Positions 52,672 to 62,147 of a DNA stretch of 64,000 nt are shown in pieces (the stretch's first letter is position 1; each line of letters starts with the position of its first letter). Made by a program: the position numbers and the translations under genes. The notes under the pieces are model-generated. The model ran no database searches, was not told the origin of the DNA, and saw only the letters and a list, made by a program, of their open reading frames with translations. The stretch spans positions 186,001-250,000 of the forward strand of contig JAJNQB010000019.1 in NCBI GenBank assembly GCA_021155045.1, given 5' to 3'. Origin of the DNA: Arcticibacter sp. (lineage in GTDB: Bacteria > Bacteroidota > Bacteroidia > 2-12-FULL-35-15).

Positions 52672-53193
52672 TTATTTTTCATCCTTAAACCAACTACTAT
52701 ACATTACATAATTATTTGCAATTCTATTTATTTCGCCATTAATTAATTCTTGATTTATATCTTTTACTTTTTTTGCAGGAACGCCAGCATAAATTACTCC
52801 TGATTCTACTTTTGTTCCTTCTAATACTACTGCACCAGCAGCAATTATAGTGTTACTTCCTATTTCACAATTATCCATTACGATTGCACCCATTCCAATT
52901 AATACGTTATCATGAACGGTGCAGCCATGAACTAATGCATTGTGCCCAATAGAAACATTGTTGCCAATGATTGTTTTGGTTTTTTCATACGTACAATGGA
53001 TAACTGCCCCATCTTGAACATTTACTTTGTTGCCCATTCGAATTGAATTTACGTCTCCTCTTACAACTGCATTAAACCAAATGCTGCATTCATTTCCCAT
53101 TATAACATCACCCACAATGGTTGAATTTTCTGCCAAATAACAATCATCACCAAATTTTGGGAGAATGCCTTTTACTGGTTTTATTAGTGCCAT
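52672..53193 (-). CDS. Gamma-class carbonic anhydrase family protein
   Basis: A 173-residue left-handed beta-helix protein of the CaiE/PaaY/gamma-CA group. The hexapeptide repeats run from about residue 25 to 130 (STIVGDVIMGNECSIWFNAVVRGD, VQDGAVIHC, IGHNALVHGC, IGMGAIVMDNCEIGSN). The three metal histidines of the family are present: His 66, His 84 and His 89. It could hydrate CO2 or act as an acyltransferase-like scaffold; activity in this subgroup is not assured. Confidence 0.92.
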   Translation of the reverse strand: MALIKPVKGILPKFGDDCYLAENSTIVGDVIMGNECSIWFNAVVRGDVNSIRMGNKVNVQDGAVIHCTYEKTKTIIGNNVSIGHNALVHGCTVHDNVLIGMGAIVMDNCEIGSNTIIAAGAVVLEGTKVESGVIYAGVPAKKVKDINQELINGEINRIANNYVMYSSWFKDEK

Positions 53194-53379
53194 ATATTTT
53201 TTATATTAAAAGTAAAAATACAATTTATAATGTTTAACCGCAATTAGACAGTAGAAAGCTTTGGAAAACTTCACGATTCTTCTGTTTGGAGTTTAATGAA
53301 TATTTTCATCAATTATTTTCTAATAAAATTGATAGATTCAAACACCCGAAAATTAATTTTGCTAATATGAGTAATGTCA

Positions 53380-53410
53380 TTTGCAAAATTCATTTTTATT
53401 TATAGATTTG
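53380..53410 (+). promoter_or_regulatory. Promoter of the thioredoxin-like T9SS gene
   Basis: TTTG (53380-53383), 19 bases, TAGATTTG (53403-53410), 22 bp before the ATG at 53433. Confidence 0.7.
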
Positions 53411-53432
53411 AGTCAAATTTAAAAAATAGAAA

Positions 53433-54215
53433 ATGAAATACATTATACAATTAAGTATCATCTTGCTAATTAGCAAAACAGCTATCATAGCTCAAACTAC
53501 AGCAACCGATTTTACTGTAAATGATTGTGTCGGAAATTCACATCATTTGTTTGGAGAGCTGGATGCAGGAAAAGTAATTGTAATTGATTGGGTAATGCCT
53601 TGTGCTTCATGCATTGCTCCTTCCATTGCTGCATACAATGCTGTTCAAAGTTATGCAGCATCTCACCCAGGACAAGTGCTTTTTTATTTAGCCGATGATG
53701 TTGCAAATACAACATGCGCAACATTAACATCTTGGGGAAATACAAATGGTTTAACAAATGCAGTTAAATTTTCGAATGCTGCCATTTCTATGAATGATTA
53801 TGGCACTGCTGGTATGCCTAAAATAGTTGTTTTGGGTGGGGCAAACCATACTATATTTTACAATCAAAATTCAGGGGTAACTACATCAAATGTTCAAGCT
53901 GCTATTGATGCTGCATTGTTGGTGGCTGGTATAAATGAAGATAAAAATGCAACAAAAATTTTTAATGTATTTCCCAATCCAACTGTTGATAAATTGGGAT
54001 TTGAATATTATGTATCTGAAAAGAAAAATATAAAAATTCAAATTTGCGATATTTATGGAAAAATAATAATAGAAGAAATACCTGAAAATGGAAGTATTGT
54101 CGCTGGAGTTAATAAAAGAGAAATTAATATTGAAAATTTAGATTCAGGAATTTATTTTTTACAAATTAAAACAGATACAGGCTACAAGGTTAAAAAATTT
54201 GTTGTTAGCAAATAA
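53433..54215 (+). CDS. Thioredoxin-like protein with T9SS type A sorting domain
   Basis: 260 residues: signal peptide (about 1-20, AIIAQ), a redoxin-like domain (about 24-170) with VIDWVMPCASCIAPSIAAYNA, a CxxC thiol pair, and a C-terminal sorting domain from about 178 (FNVFPNPTVDKLGFEYYV, IKIQICDIYGKIII, LDSGIYFLQIKTDTGYKVKKF). It should be displayed at the cell surface. Just upstream of a Cys-rich-headed barrel gene and near copper proteins, so a surface thiol or metal role is possible. Confidence 0.88.
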   Translation: MKYIIQLSIILLISKTAIIAQTTATDFTVNDCVGNSHHLFGELDAGKVIVIDWVMPCASCIAPSIAAYNAVQSYAASHPGQVLFYLADDVANTTCATLTSWGNTNGLTNAVKFSNAAISMNDYGTAGMPKIVVLGGANHTIFYNQNSGVTTSNVQAAIDAALLVAGINEDKNATKIFNVFPNPTVDKLGFEYYVSEKKNIKIQICDIYGKIIIEEIPENGSIVAGVNKREINIENLDSGIYFLQIKTDTGYKVKKFVVSK

Positions 54216-54239
54216 TGTATAAATAACAAAAAGATAAAT

Positions 54240-55241
54240 ATGCAGCTTGGTGGAGTTTTTAATTTTTTTGTTCTACTTTTTTTATTTCTGATGTCAAGTA
54301 ACAGTCTTGCTCAGGGCTGTTGTTCAGGAGGAAGTGGCAGCCCAATTGCTGGGGGTGCATCACAAGGTGTTCTAAAGGACAGACAAATGGAAATAGGACT
54401 TAGTTATCAAAATGTTTTAACAAAAAAATCATTTTCAAAAGATAGCGATACACTTCCTCTAATAGATAAATTTAGTAGTAACTATCTTTACTTTCGGTTA
54501 GCATACGGATTAACAAAAGATTTAACTATTTCTGTTGAAACAGGATACTTTATCAATAAAACTCAGGTTGGTTTAAACAAAAGAGACACCATTCATTCAT
54601 CTGGTATTGGAGATTTAATTTTGTTTCCGAGATATACTGTTTTAAGTAAAAATACAGAGGCTAAAAGAAGTGAGATAACGCTTGGTTTAGGGTATAAAAT
54701 TCCTTTAGGTAAACACGATGACTCTACGGTAGTATATACTGATCCTTCAAGCGGAAAAAAATACTACATAACTTCGCCTCCAATGGTTCAAACCACAACA
54801 GGATCCCATGATTTTATTTTTTATTCTTTTTTTTATAGGGGCTACCCTTATAAAGATTTTCGATTGTTTTTGACAACAATGTATATTAGTACAGGATGGA
54901 ATTCATTAGGACAAAAATTTGGCAATTATGCATCTGTTAGCATATATGCAGGTAAAACATTTTATAAAAAAATTGGTCTCACTTTGCAAATAAGAGGAGA
55001 GTGGATGGCTAAATTGCAATCTGCTAAAAACATTGACATGGTGGCTTTGTATAATGTTTATCCTGAATCAACAGGTGGCAGAAAAATATTGATTGTACCA
55101 CAATTTAATTATACCTATAAAGCCTTTACTTTTTTTTGTTTAAGCGAATTCCCTATTTACCAATATTTAAATGGCAATCAAATTGGTTCAGAAAGGCTAA
55201 TCACAGTTGGACTTTCTTCACGATTTAATACATACAAATAA
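54240..55241 (+). CDS. Outer-membrane beta-barrel protein with Cys-Cys head
   Basis: 333 residues: a signal peptide ending NSLAQ, then a GCCSGGSGSPIAGG segment with a Cys pair that may bind metal, then barrel strands (MEIGLSYQNVLTKKSF, YFRLAYGLTKDLTISVETGYF, EITLGLGYKIPLGKHDDS, and a last strand RLITVGLSSRFN). Similar to the broad family annotated as transporter/MetA-pathway barrels. Follows the thioredoxin-like T9SS gene by 24 bp and probably shares its transcript. Substrate unknown; the region suggests metals. Confidence 0.78.
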   Translation: MQLGGVFNFFVLLFLFLMSSNSLAQGCCSGGSGSPIAGGASQGVLKDRQMEIGLSYQNVLTKKSFSKDSDTLPLIDKFSSNYLYFRLAYGLTKDLTISVETGYFINKTQVGLNKRDTIHSSGIGDLILFPRYTVLSKNTEAKRSEITLGLGYKIPLGKHDDSTVVYTDPSSGKKYYITSPPMVQTTTGSHDFIFYSFFYRGYPYKDFRLFLTTMYISTGWNSLGQKFGNYASVSIYAGKTFYKKIGLTLQIRGEWMAKLQSAKNIDMVALYNVYPESTGGRKILIVPQFNYTYKAFTFFCLSEFPIYQYLNGNQIGSERLITVGLSSRFNTYK

Positions 55242-55258
55242 AAATAATTTTTTTCGAA

Positions 55259-55618
55259 TTACTTTTGTTCGGTACATGTTCCTTTACCCTTTTTACAACA
55301 ATCATCAAGTTTGTCAAAAGCTTCTTTATTGGCTGGTACATCATCTGCATCGTATCCAGCATTTGTAATTGCTTTTCGAATTTTTTCCGGTGAAGTTTTT
55401 TCTGGGTTATATTTTACTTTTACAATTTTTGTTTTTAAATCTACATTTACCTTTTTCACTCCTTTTTCTAGGACAAGATAATTTTTAATATTTTTTTCGC
55501 ACATTTCACATACCACAGTCGTTTTAATTTCTATTTCTGCCATCTTTGCGTCTTTTTGCGCATTTGCTTTAAACATTATTGTTAATGCTATTAAGCTTAA
55601 AATTAATTTTGTTTTCAT
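55259..55618 (-). CDS. Exported heavy-metal-associated (HMA) domain protein
   Basis: 119 residues: signal peptide (about 1-20, FKANA) and an HMA domain with the metal motif CEMC (Cys 37, Cys 40) and the typical GVKKVNVDLKTKIVKVKYNPEKTSPEKIRKAITNAGYDAD. A Cys-rich tail (DDCCKKGKGTC) adds further possible ligands. The standard motif is MxCxxC with His/Met before it; here it is VVCEMC. Likely a periplasmic copper chaperone. Starts 5 bp after the multicopper oxidase stop on the same strand. Confidence 0.9.
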   Translation of the reverse strand: MKTKLILSLIALTIMFKANAQKDAKMAEIEIKTTVVCEMCEKNIKNYLVLEKGVKKVNVDLKTKIVKVKYNPEKTSPEKIRKAITNAGYDADDVPANKEAFDKLDDCCKKGKGTCTEQK

Positions 55619-55623
55619 ATTGT

Positions 55624-57321
55624 TTAGTTTTTAATTATTATTGATGTAAACTGATTGTTTGTTGTAAATACTTTCACAAAATAAGTGCCAGAGCTAAGTG
55701 TGGAAACATCTATATTGTTCAGTTCGTTTGTGTTTCGAACTACTTTTTGAATTAATTTTTCTCCTTGCAAATTAAATATTTCTAATAATTCAATTTTTTC
55801 AGTACGATTATTTAATCGTAAAGAAAAATTAGTGTTTGTAGGATTCGGATAAATTTTTAAATCATTATCTTTTTTATTAATTAAACTTATTCCCGTTTGA
55901 CTAGGAACAACTACAAATTGTCCCATCATTCCATCATCTTCATGCATTAGTATATGGCAGTGATACATGAAGGGAGTTAAAGTATCTGCAAAATCTTCAA
56001 ATTTTGTTATAAATCGTATAGTTTCATTTGATTCAATTAGTACAACATCTTTTTTCCCTCGTTCATGTAATGGAGGCAAATTTCCATCTCTATCAAGTAT
56101 ATAAAATTGGATATCATGTATGTGAAAAGGATGTGCCACCATTGTTTGATTTGTTATTTCCCAAATTTCAATATTATCTAAAGGTATTTGGTAATCTATC
56201 CTCATCATATCAAATGATAATCCGTTAAAATAAAATGGACCATCCATTGACATCATGGATTGGGCAGACATGATAATATTTCTAGTAATATTTGATTGTG
56301 ATTCTAAAAATGGATTTATTGAAGCCAATGTTGTGGGGGTAGTTAATATTGGATTAATAGTTTGACTTCCAATATTTAATTGCAATAAATTATAATCTAT
56401 TCCATTCAACGGGCTGTCCATTGGAGGATTTCCTGGAGGCATGGGCATAGTTGGACCTCCTTGAACACCCATTGGCAATTCAGAGCCATAACTCATTAAA
56501 TGAATTGTTTGTCCAATCATTCCAGTTAAATCTAACAATACTTCTGCGCGTTCACCTGGCGCTAATCGCACTCTTGTTGAAGAAATAGGTGTATTTAACA
56601 AACCTCCATCACTAGCAATAATATAAAATGATTTATTTGCTGTAAATCCAAAATTCATTACACGTTCACCAGAAGCATTCAATAGCCTTAACCTTACAAC
56701 TTGAGAGGGTAAATTCAAATATGGATTCATTGTTCCGTTTACCATTATTGTACTATCTTGCATACCTTGTGGCATCAATTGATTTACACTATCAAATTGA
56801 ACGGATTGAACAATGATTGGGAAATCATCGATCCCATATCTTCGAGGTAAAGTCAGTAAAGCTTCTTGGTTATCTCTTACTATAATCATTCCAACAGCTC
56901 CTTTTATAGCCTGTTCAGCAGTTTTCATGTGAGTGTGTGGATGATACCAATAAGTAGCTGCACTATTCATTACAGTAAATTGAGGATTCCATGTGGTACT
57001 TGGTAAAATTGGTGTATGCGGACCTCCATCATTGATTGCTGCAACGTGTAAGCCGTGCCAATGAACAGTTGTTGTATCTTGTAGTTGGTTATTTACCACT
57101 ATACTAACATTGTTGCCATTATTTAAAATTAATGTTGGACCTAAATAACTATATGAATTAAAAGCAAAAGTATTCGTCTTTATTCCAGAAAGAAATTGCA
57201 TACTATCTTCATGCATATTTAACGTAATTGTAGCACTTGCAATTGTGTCTGGAATAAATAACGGTTGTTGGGCTTTGGCAATAAAACTGTATAGCAAAAA
57301 TAAAATAAGATATTTTTTCAT
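55624..57321 (-). CDS. Multicopper oxidase with T9SS type A sorting domain
   Basis: 565 residues: signal peptide (1-17, FIAKA), three cupredoxin domains, and a C-terminal sorting domain from about 490 (KIYPNPTNTNFSLRLNN, IELLEIFNLQGEKLI, LSSGTYFVKVFTTNNQ). Copper motifs: HWHGLH (His 87, His 89), YHPHTHMK (His 127, 129, 131), HPFHIHDIQF, and YHCHILMHEDDGMM with the type 1 Cys and Met. The Met-rich MPMPPG and MMSMDG segments fit CueO/CopA-like cuprous oxidases. Export by T9SS would place copper oxidation at the cell surface. Part of a minus-strand copper run with the HMA protein. Confidence 0.92.
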   Translation of the reverse strand: MKKYLILFLLYSFIAKAQQPLFIPDTIASATITLNMHEDSMQFLSGIKTNTFAFNSYSYLGPTLILNNGNNVSIVVNNQLQDTTTVHWHGLHVAAINDGGPHTPILPSTTWNPQFTVMNSAATYWYHPHTHMKTAEQAIKGAVGMIIVRDNQEALLTLPRRYGIDDFPIIVQSVQFDSVNQLMPQGMQDSTIMVNGTMNPYLNLPSQVVRLRLLNASGERVMNFGFTANKSFYIIASDGGLLNTPISSTRVRLAPGERAEVLLDLTGMIGQTIHLMSYGSELPMGVQGGPTMPMPPGNPPMDSPLNGIDYNLLQLNIGSQTINPILTTPTTLASINPFLESQSNITRNIIMSAQSMMSMDGPFYFNGLSFDMMRIDYQIPLDNIEIWEITNQTMVAHPFHIHDIQFYILDRDGNLPPLHERGKKDVVLIESNETIRFITKFEDFADTLTPFMYHCHILMHEDDGMMGQFVVVPSQTGISLINKKDNDLKIYPNPTNTNFSLRLNNRTEKIELLEIFNLQGEKLIQKVVRNTNELNNIDVSTLSSGTYFVKVFTTNNQFTSIIIKN

Positions 57322-57330
57322 GATTAAAAA

Positions 57331-58230
57331 TTATTGTATAACTACTTTTTTAGTTTTAACTACATCGCCACTTTTTAAACTTATAAAATAAATTCCTTTC
57401 AACAGTTTTGATGTTTCAATTTGAAATACATTATTCCCAGCATTTGATGATACTTGAACAGTTTCAATAACTTTTTTTCCAGTAACATCTGTTAAGTCAA
57501 TAAATATCTCTGGCTCTTTTTTTGAAACATAAGTAACATTTAAAAAATTAGTAGCGGGGTTTGGACTTATGCTAATATCATTTACAGTCATTGAATTTTC
57601 ATTAACCCCCGTTGTTCCACCAAAAAAATTCAAATCATCAATATATAAATAACTATTATTTACAGGAGTTACTCCATTTGCTCCACTAGACGAAAGAATG
57701 ATGATTGCTGAATCAGGAGTGGCACTACTCAAATAATTTAATGGAATAGTAAAGTTTGCCCAACTCATTACCATAGCACCTAAATTTTGAACTGTATTAG
57801 AAATAGTATCTCTTGAATTTGTTCCTGAATTCCATTTTGTCAAATAAATAGCTATAAACCCTTCGTCACTACCATAAGCCATGTGTTGCCATTTTCCTTT
57901 TAAACTAACAGGTCTGCCATTAAATGGAAAACCTGAAGCAGCAGAAAAAGTTGAAGTGTTGATTGTACCACTAATTGCGATACCCGGAACAACTCCCATC
58001 GTTGCTACAGTTTTTGACGTCAATTTAATATACGATGCCCCAACACTTCCAGGAGTTCCTTTTGTACAAGTATAAATACTTGCAACAGAAGTATATGAGT
58101 TTAAATTACCCCAATTGTCGGGAGTATTGTATGAACCTTGATTAGTCCAGTTTTCAAAGCCATTATTTGGAATTTGTGCAATTGCAAAAGTTGCAAATGA
58201 CACTAAGCATAAAATTAATTTTGTTTTCAT
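57331..58230 (-). CDS. Secreted protein with T9SS type A sorting domain (carbohydrate-binding-like body)
   Basis: 299 residues: signal peptide (about 1-18), then NNGFENWTNQGSYNTPDNWGNLNSY, like the start of beta-sandwich binding modules of the PCMD type, with DSAIIILSSSGANGVTPVNNSYLYIDDL as the last strand, and a sorting domain from about 220 (DISISPNPATNFLNVTYV, LLKGIYFISLKSGDVVKTKKVVIQ). Ligand unknown. It lies 9 bp upstream of the multicopper oxidase on the same strand. Confidence 0.82.
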   Translation of the reverse strand: MKTKLILCLVSFATFAIAQIPNNGFENWTNQGSYNTPDNWGNLNSYTSVASIYTCTKGTPGSVGASYIKLTSKTVATMGVVPGIAISGTINTSTFSAASGFPFNGRPVSLKGKWQHMAYGSDEGFIAIYLTKWNSGTNSRDTISNTVQNLGAMVMSWANFTIPLNYLSSATPDSAIIILSSSGANGVTPVNNSYLYIDDLNFFGGTTGVNENSMTVNDISISPNPATNFLNVTYVSKKEPEIFIDLTDVTGKKVIETVQVSSNAGNNVFQIETSKLLKGIYFISLKSGDVVKTKKVVIQ

Positions 58231-58301
58231 TCTTTTTTTTGTTTTTGTTGTTCTTAATAATTACTATTTCGTAATACTTAATACCCTGTACTTAATGCTT
58301 A

Positions 58302-60524
58302 TTACTTTATTTCCATTCTTATTCCAAAATAAATGATTCTTCCTTCGAGCGGAGCATATATCATGGATGCATCAAAATTCGCACCATAGGGCTTATCTGC
58401 TGCCACAATTGCATTTTTTTGAGTGTAATTTAAAATGTTTTCGCAGCCTAAATATGTCTCAAATTTTCTAAATTTTTTTGTTATTTGTGCTTGCAATAAA
58501 AAATAACTTTTTGACTTTTTGGGTAATTGATACTCCACAGGGCTTTGAACAGTACTTGGTAATCTGCTTATTCCAAACCAATTGGTTGTAAAATCAAATT
58601 TCCAAACTTCCATATAGGTTGTATAAGCCATATTAAGCATCACTCTGTGTTTTGGAACATAAGGTTTGTCAAGCAACTCATAGTTGTAAGTAGTTTTTAC
58701 ATCATACCATTTATAAGCCATTTTTACTGCAAAATCTTCGATGGGCTCAAACCCAAAATCGGTTTGTAAGCTGTAAGAATATGATTGACCTTTTAAATTA
58801 TAAAAAACAACTTGATTTACATGTTGGTCTAAATCTACTACAATTTGATTTTCGAAATCGGTTCTAAAAAAATCTAAATTGATAAATGCTTCGTTTCCAA
58901 ACAGCTTAAATTGTTGATTAACTGAAATGCCATAATTCCATGCTATTTCAGGTTTAAATTTTTCCTGAATAATTACTTTCCTTGAGCTAGCAAAAACAGA
59001 TTGGTTTTCAACAAAAATATTACTTGTTCTAAAGCCTCTTCCTGCAGATAATCTTAATGTTGTTTTTTTAGTTACATTATACCTTAAATGTAATCTTGGG
59101 GTATAAAATAATCCGAACATGTTGTGGTAGTCGCCTCTAATGCCGGCTACTAATGAAAACTTGTCGCTATGTGTATAGGTATATTCGGCAAAAACACCCG
59201 GTACGTTTTCTGTACGCATAAATGTAGAGTCATTAAAATTTTCAAAATAATCATCAAATAGATAGCTGGCGCCTAATTTATATTTATGGTCAGTAGTATT
59301 AATAATATTTGCATAAATTACATTTGCATAAAAATTTTTCTGTGTTCCTTCGTAGGTTTTTATTCCAAAAAACATATCTTGTTGTTGAATTTTTCCAGAG
59401 GTTTGAATGCCTACACTTTTGTATGGTTTTGAAGGGAACATAAATCCTGTTTTGCTAAAATACTCAACAGATTTAGTATTAATACCAATGCCAAATTTCT
59501 TGGTTGTTCCATAATCTTCCTTATAGTTAAATTCTTTTTGTCCTCCAGCCCTATTTTCCAGCAAGCCTTTAATTCCAAATTGAAATTCAAAATTTTTCTG
59601 ATTGTGAAAATCCCATCTGTTAAAAATATTGTATTGTCTGGTTAATGGCATATCTAAAAAGGAGTCGTTATTATTGTCTTGTTTCATACTAACATCACTA
59701 ATATGGGTAAATAATAACGTACTCCATTTTTGGTTTATTTTTTTCCCAAAATGTATATTTGCTTCAGTTCTGCTTTTTTCATTTGCATATAAATTTATAA
59801 AGAACCTTGCTTTTTGATTTTGAGGTTTTAAAAATTCGAGATTTATTTGCCCCGAAATACTTTCATAACCGTTTACTACAGATCCTGTTCCTTTTGTTAC
59901 CATGATATTATCAATCCAAGTTCCTGGAATATAATTTAAGCCATAAGCAGCGGAAAGTCCTCGAAGCATTGGCATGTTTTCAGAAAGTATTTGAGTGTAA
60001 ACACCATCGAGTCCAAGCATTTGAATTTTTTTTGCACCAGAAACAGCATCTGTAAAAGCAACATCAACAGAGGCATTGGTGCTAAAACTTTCAGACAAAT
60101 TACAACATGCAGCTTTTAATAATTCCTTACCACTAATTATTTCTGTGTTTATTGGTGTAAATATTTTGTTCATAGTGGTGCTTTGTTTTTCAATAACCTC
60201 AACTTCTCCTAACACCACAGTGTTTTTTAATTTAATATTCAAATTGGTTAAATCTTTTTTAGTAATCAGAATGGTATCGCTATTATAACCAATGGAACTT
60301 GCAATAAGTTTTGCTGGAATAGAATCTGGGTTTGCCAACTGAAAAGAACCATCTACTGCTGAAACAACTCCTATTTGTGTTCCTTCCCAATAGATATTAA
60401 CACCAGGTAGCATTTCTGTAATCCCATTTTTATCTATACTTAAAACTTTTCCTGAAATATACTGAGCAGAAAGAGAGTTTGTTGCAACAAGCCAAACAAA
60501 TAGTATGTAAAATATTTTTTTCAT
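58302..60524 (-). CDS. TonB-dependent receptor, probable metal-linked type
   Basis: 740 residues: signal peptide (about 1-20), carboxypeptidase-regulatory-like domain (about 21-105), plug (about 115-230) with KAACCNLSESFSTNASVDVAF and VTKGTGSVVNGYESISGQINLE, then a 22-strand barrel ending IIYFGIRMEIK. The CCNLSESF plug start is seen in receptors encoded beside metal-resistance genes. It should import a ligand using TonB energy. The neighbours (multicopper oxidase, HMA protein, porin, cytochrome) point to copper or another metal, but the ligand is inferred only. Confidence 0.93.
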   Translation of the reverse strand: MKKIFYILFVWLVATNSLSAQYISGKVLSIDKNGITEMLPGVNIYWEGTQIGVVSAVDGSFQLANPDSIPAKLIASSIGYNSDTILITKKDLTNLNIKLKNTVVLGEVEVIEKQSTTMNKIFTPINTEIISGKELLKAACCNLSESFSTNASVDVAFTDAVSGAKKIQMLGLDGVYTQILSENMPMLRGLSAAYGLNYIPGTWIDNIMVTKGTGSVVNGYESISGQINLEFLKPQNQKARFFINLYANEKSRTEANIHFGKKINQKWSTLLFTHISDVSMKQDNNNDSFLDMPLTRQYNIFNRWDFHNQKNFEFQFGIKGLLENRAGGQKEFNYKEDYGTTKKFGIGINTKSVEYFSKTGFMFPSKPYKSVGIQTSGKIQQQDMFFGIKTYEGTQKNFYANVIYANIINTTDHKYKLGASYLFDDYFENFNDSTFMRTENVPGVFAEYTYTHSDKFSLVAGIRGDYHNMFGLFYTPRLHLRYNVTKKTTLRLSAGRGFRTSNIFVENQSVFASSRKVIIQEKFKPEIAWNYGISVNQQFKLFGNEAFINLDFFRTDFENQIVVDLDQHVNQVVFYNLKGQSYSYSLQTDFGFEPIEDFAVKMAYKWYDVKTTYNYELLDKPYVPKHRVMLNMAYTTYMEVWKFDFTTNWFGISRLPSTVQSPVEYQLPKKSKSYFLLQAQITKKFRKFETYLGCENILNYTQKNAIVAADKPYGANFDASMIYAPLEGRIIYFGIRMEIK

Positions 60525-60546
60525 TCTAAATCAATGTTATAAATGT

Positions 60547-60843
60547 TTAATCTCCATTAGCCAACTGTAAAAATTCTCTTATTATTTTAATATCATTATT
60601 CGACATATTGGCTCTTATCTTCATGTGCATAGATACTGTTTCCCATTTGTCGTCATCATAAACTACAGGCGTTGGTAAATTGTGGCAACGAGCACAGTTT
60701 TCTGCCCATAATTGAGAGCCAGCCTTTTCTGTTTTTTCTGTTTCACTATTTTTATTTACAACACAAGCATTAAAAAATGTGAGTGAAAAAATAAAAGAGA
60801 GTAACACCAATTTTTTGTTTTTATTTAAAATGCTAATGCCCAT
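60547..60843 (-). CDS. Small c-type cytochrome lipoprotein
   Basis: 98 residues from the ATG at 60843 (MGISILNKNKKL). The frame opens at 60888, but the later Met begins a lipoprotein signal with lipobox FNAC (Cys 27). One heme c site, CARCH (Cys 50, Cys 53, His 54). A Met after it could be the second ligand (SMHMKIRANM). It overlaps the end of the upstream porin gene by 19 bp and precedes the TonB receptor by 22 bp, so it belongs to the same run. Confidence 0.88.
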   Translation of the reverse strand: MGISILNKNKKLVLLSFIFSLTFFNACVVNKNSETEKTEKAGSQLWAENCARCHNLPTPVVYDDDKWETVSMHMKIRANMSNNDIKIIREFLQLANGD

Positions 60844-62048
60844 TGTAACATAAGGTTGTTGTTTGTGTAATTCTGATTTGTACTCCATATTTTTTGATAT
60901 GCCAATTTTAGAACATTACGCCAGCTAAAAGAATAATTTAAACCAATGGAAACTTCGTTCGTTTTTTCATACCATAAAGAACCTGTAGGAGATAATATAG
61001 CACTACTTCTTATAAAAATTCCCGAGTTTTTTATGTATTTATGCTTTAATAATATAGGTTTAAATGAACACATAATAAAGCCTATTTTGGAAATATTATT
61101 AAATTGGTAGGGGATGTCGGAAAGTCCATCAGGGCTTTTTTCTGTAAAATAATTTGTTCCTGCATCGCTATAATTTATTTGTCCTTTTATGTCTATTCTA
61201 CCTTTTAATTGTGGTACAACTTTTTGAACTGTTAAATCAACCGCATACATATTTGCTAAGGTTTCTTCTGTAATAAAAAAAGTGTTATGGGTATGATTTA
61301 ATGTTGCGTTTTTATCATGTTCGTCCCCTACTTTTATTTTCATAATTTTATAAGATAAGCCCAATTCAACTGATGCGTTTTTGAAAGGTAAAATTCCAAT
61401 TCTTGTACCTCCTCCCATATTGTTATTTTTCTCTAAATGAATGTCGAAATCTATTTTTCCAGCTTCGTTTATATTTTGTTCACCATTTTTCATGTCAGGA
61501 CTTTTTGAAATATAAAAAGCATAGTTTATGTGTTCTCCTCCTCCTCTCAATGATGCGCCAATTTCCGCAGCAGGCGAATACTCCCCATGAGAAAAACCAA
61601 GAGGTTCATTAGGAGCATAATTAATCCAAAAAGGATGATAACGTTCAGAAAAAATGCCAAAAGGAGATAAAAATTTACCTATTTGTAGCGTACCCAATTC
61701 GTTTATATTATAAGATAAGTTTAAGTATCCTATTTCTGCATTCACCATTCCGTGTTCTGTCATTAACTCAAGCTCTCCTTCAAAAAATAAATTCGGAGTT
61801 ATTTTCCATAAAACAATAGGCATTAAACCAACAGGCATTGCTGTAGTAGTTAAATTTGTACTATCATAAAAGGAATTTTTTGAATGTAAATTAATTCCAA
61901 AGTAACCATTCCCGGTAAGTACAATACGCGACAATTTAAAGTTGCTAAATTTTGAAACAGTTATTGAATCTGTTACAGCAAAAATGCTGGTAGTAACAAC
62001 AAAAAACAACACTGAAAAAATGGACTTCTTCTTATTTATTGGTAGCAT
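60825..62048 (-). CDS. Outer-membrane porin-like protein
   Basis: 407 residues: signal peptide (about 1-24, TSIFA), then a barrel with NGYFGINLHSKNSFYD, FFEGELELMTEHGMVNAEIGYLNLSYNINELGTLQIGKFLSPFGIFSERYHPFWINY and a final strand NYTNNNLMLQWALAF. The LQIGKFLSPFG segment resembles phosphate-selective or DcaP-like porins, but the match is not firm. First gene of the run porin, cytochrome c, TonB receptor. A palindrome (62099-62130) and a -7 box (62075-62082) lie upstream. Confidence 0.82.
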   Translation of the reverse strand: MLPINKKKSIFSVLFFVVTTSIFAVTDSITVSKFSNFKLSRIVLTGNGYFGINLHSKNSFYDSTNLTTTAMPVGLMPIVLWKITPNLFFEGELELMTEHGMVNAEIGYLNLSYNINELGTLQIGKFLSPFGIFSERYHPFWINYAPNEPLGFSHGEYSPAAEIGASLRGGGEHINYAFYISKSPDMKNGEQNINEAGKIDFDIHLEKNNNMGGGTRIGILPFKNASVELGLSYKIMKIKVGDEHDKNATLNHTHNTFFITEETLANMYAVDLTVQKVVPQLKGRIDIKGQINYSDAGTNYFTEKSPDGLSDIPYQFNNISKIGFIMCSFKPILLKHKYIKNSGIFIRSSAILSPTGSLWYEKTNEVSIGLNYSFSWRNVLKLAYQKIWSTNQNYTNNNLMLQWALAF

Positions 62049-62074
62049 CTGGTTAAAGTTTAATTCAAAGGAAT

Positions 62075-62082
62075 CAAAATTA
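62075..62082 (-). promoter_or_regulatory. -7 box of the porin-cytochrome-receptor run
   Basis: TAATTTTG on the minus strand, 26 bp before the ATG at 62048. The -33 region would fall inside the palindrome at 62099-62130. Confidence 0.5.
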
Positions 62083-62098
62083 GGTGATATAAATTTTT

Positions 62099-62130
62099 AA
62101 AATAGAGCAATACGTGTATTGCGCTATTTT
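62099..62130. repeat. 32-bp palindrome upstream of the porin run
   Basis: Core AATAGAGCAATAC (62101-62113), GT, GTATTGCGCTATT (62116-62128), 12 of 13 arm positions paired, extended by two A-T pairs. It lies 50 bp before the porin start and 17 bp after the end of the HYC_CC_PP gene, so it could be an operator or a terminator. Confidence 0.65.
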
Positions 62131-62147
62131 GCAATAAATACAGATGT

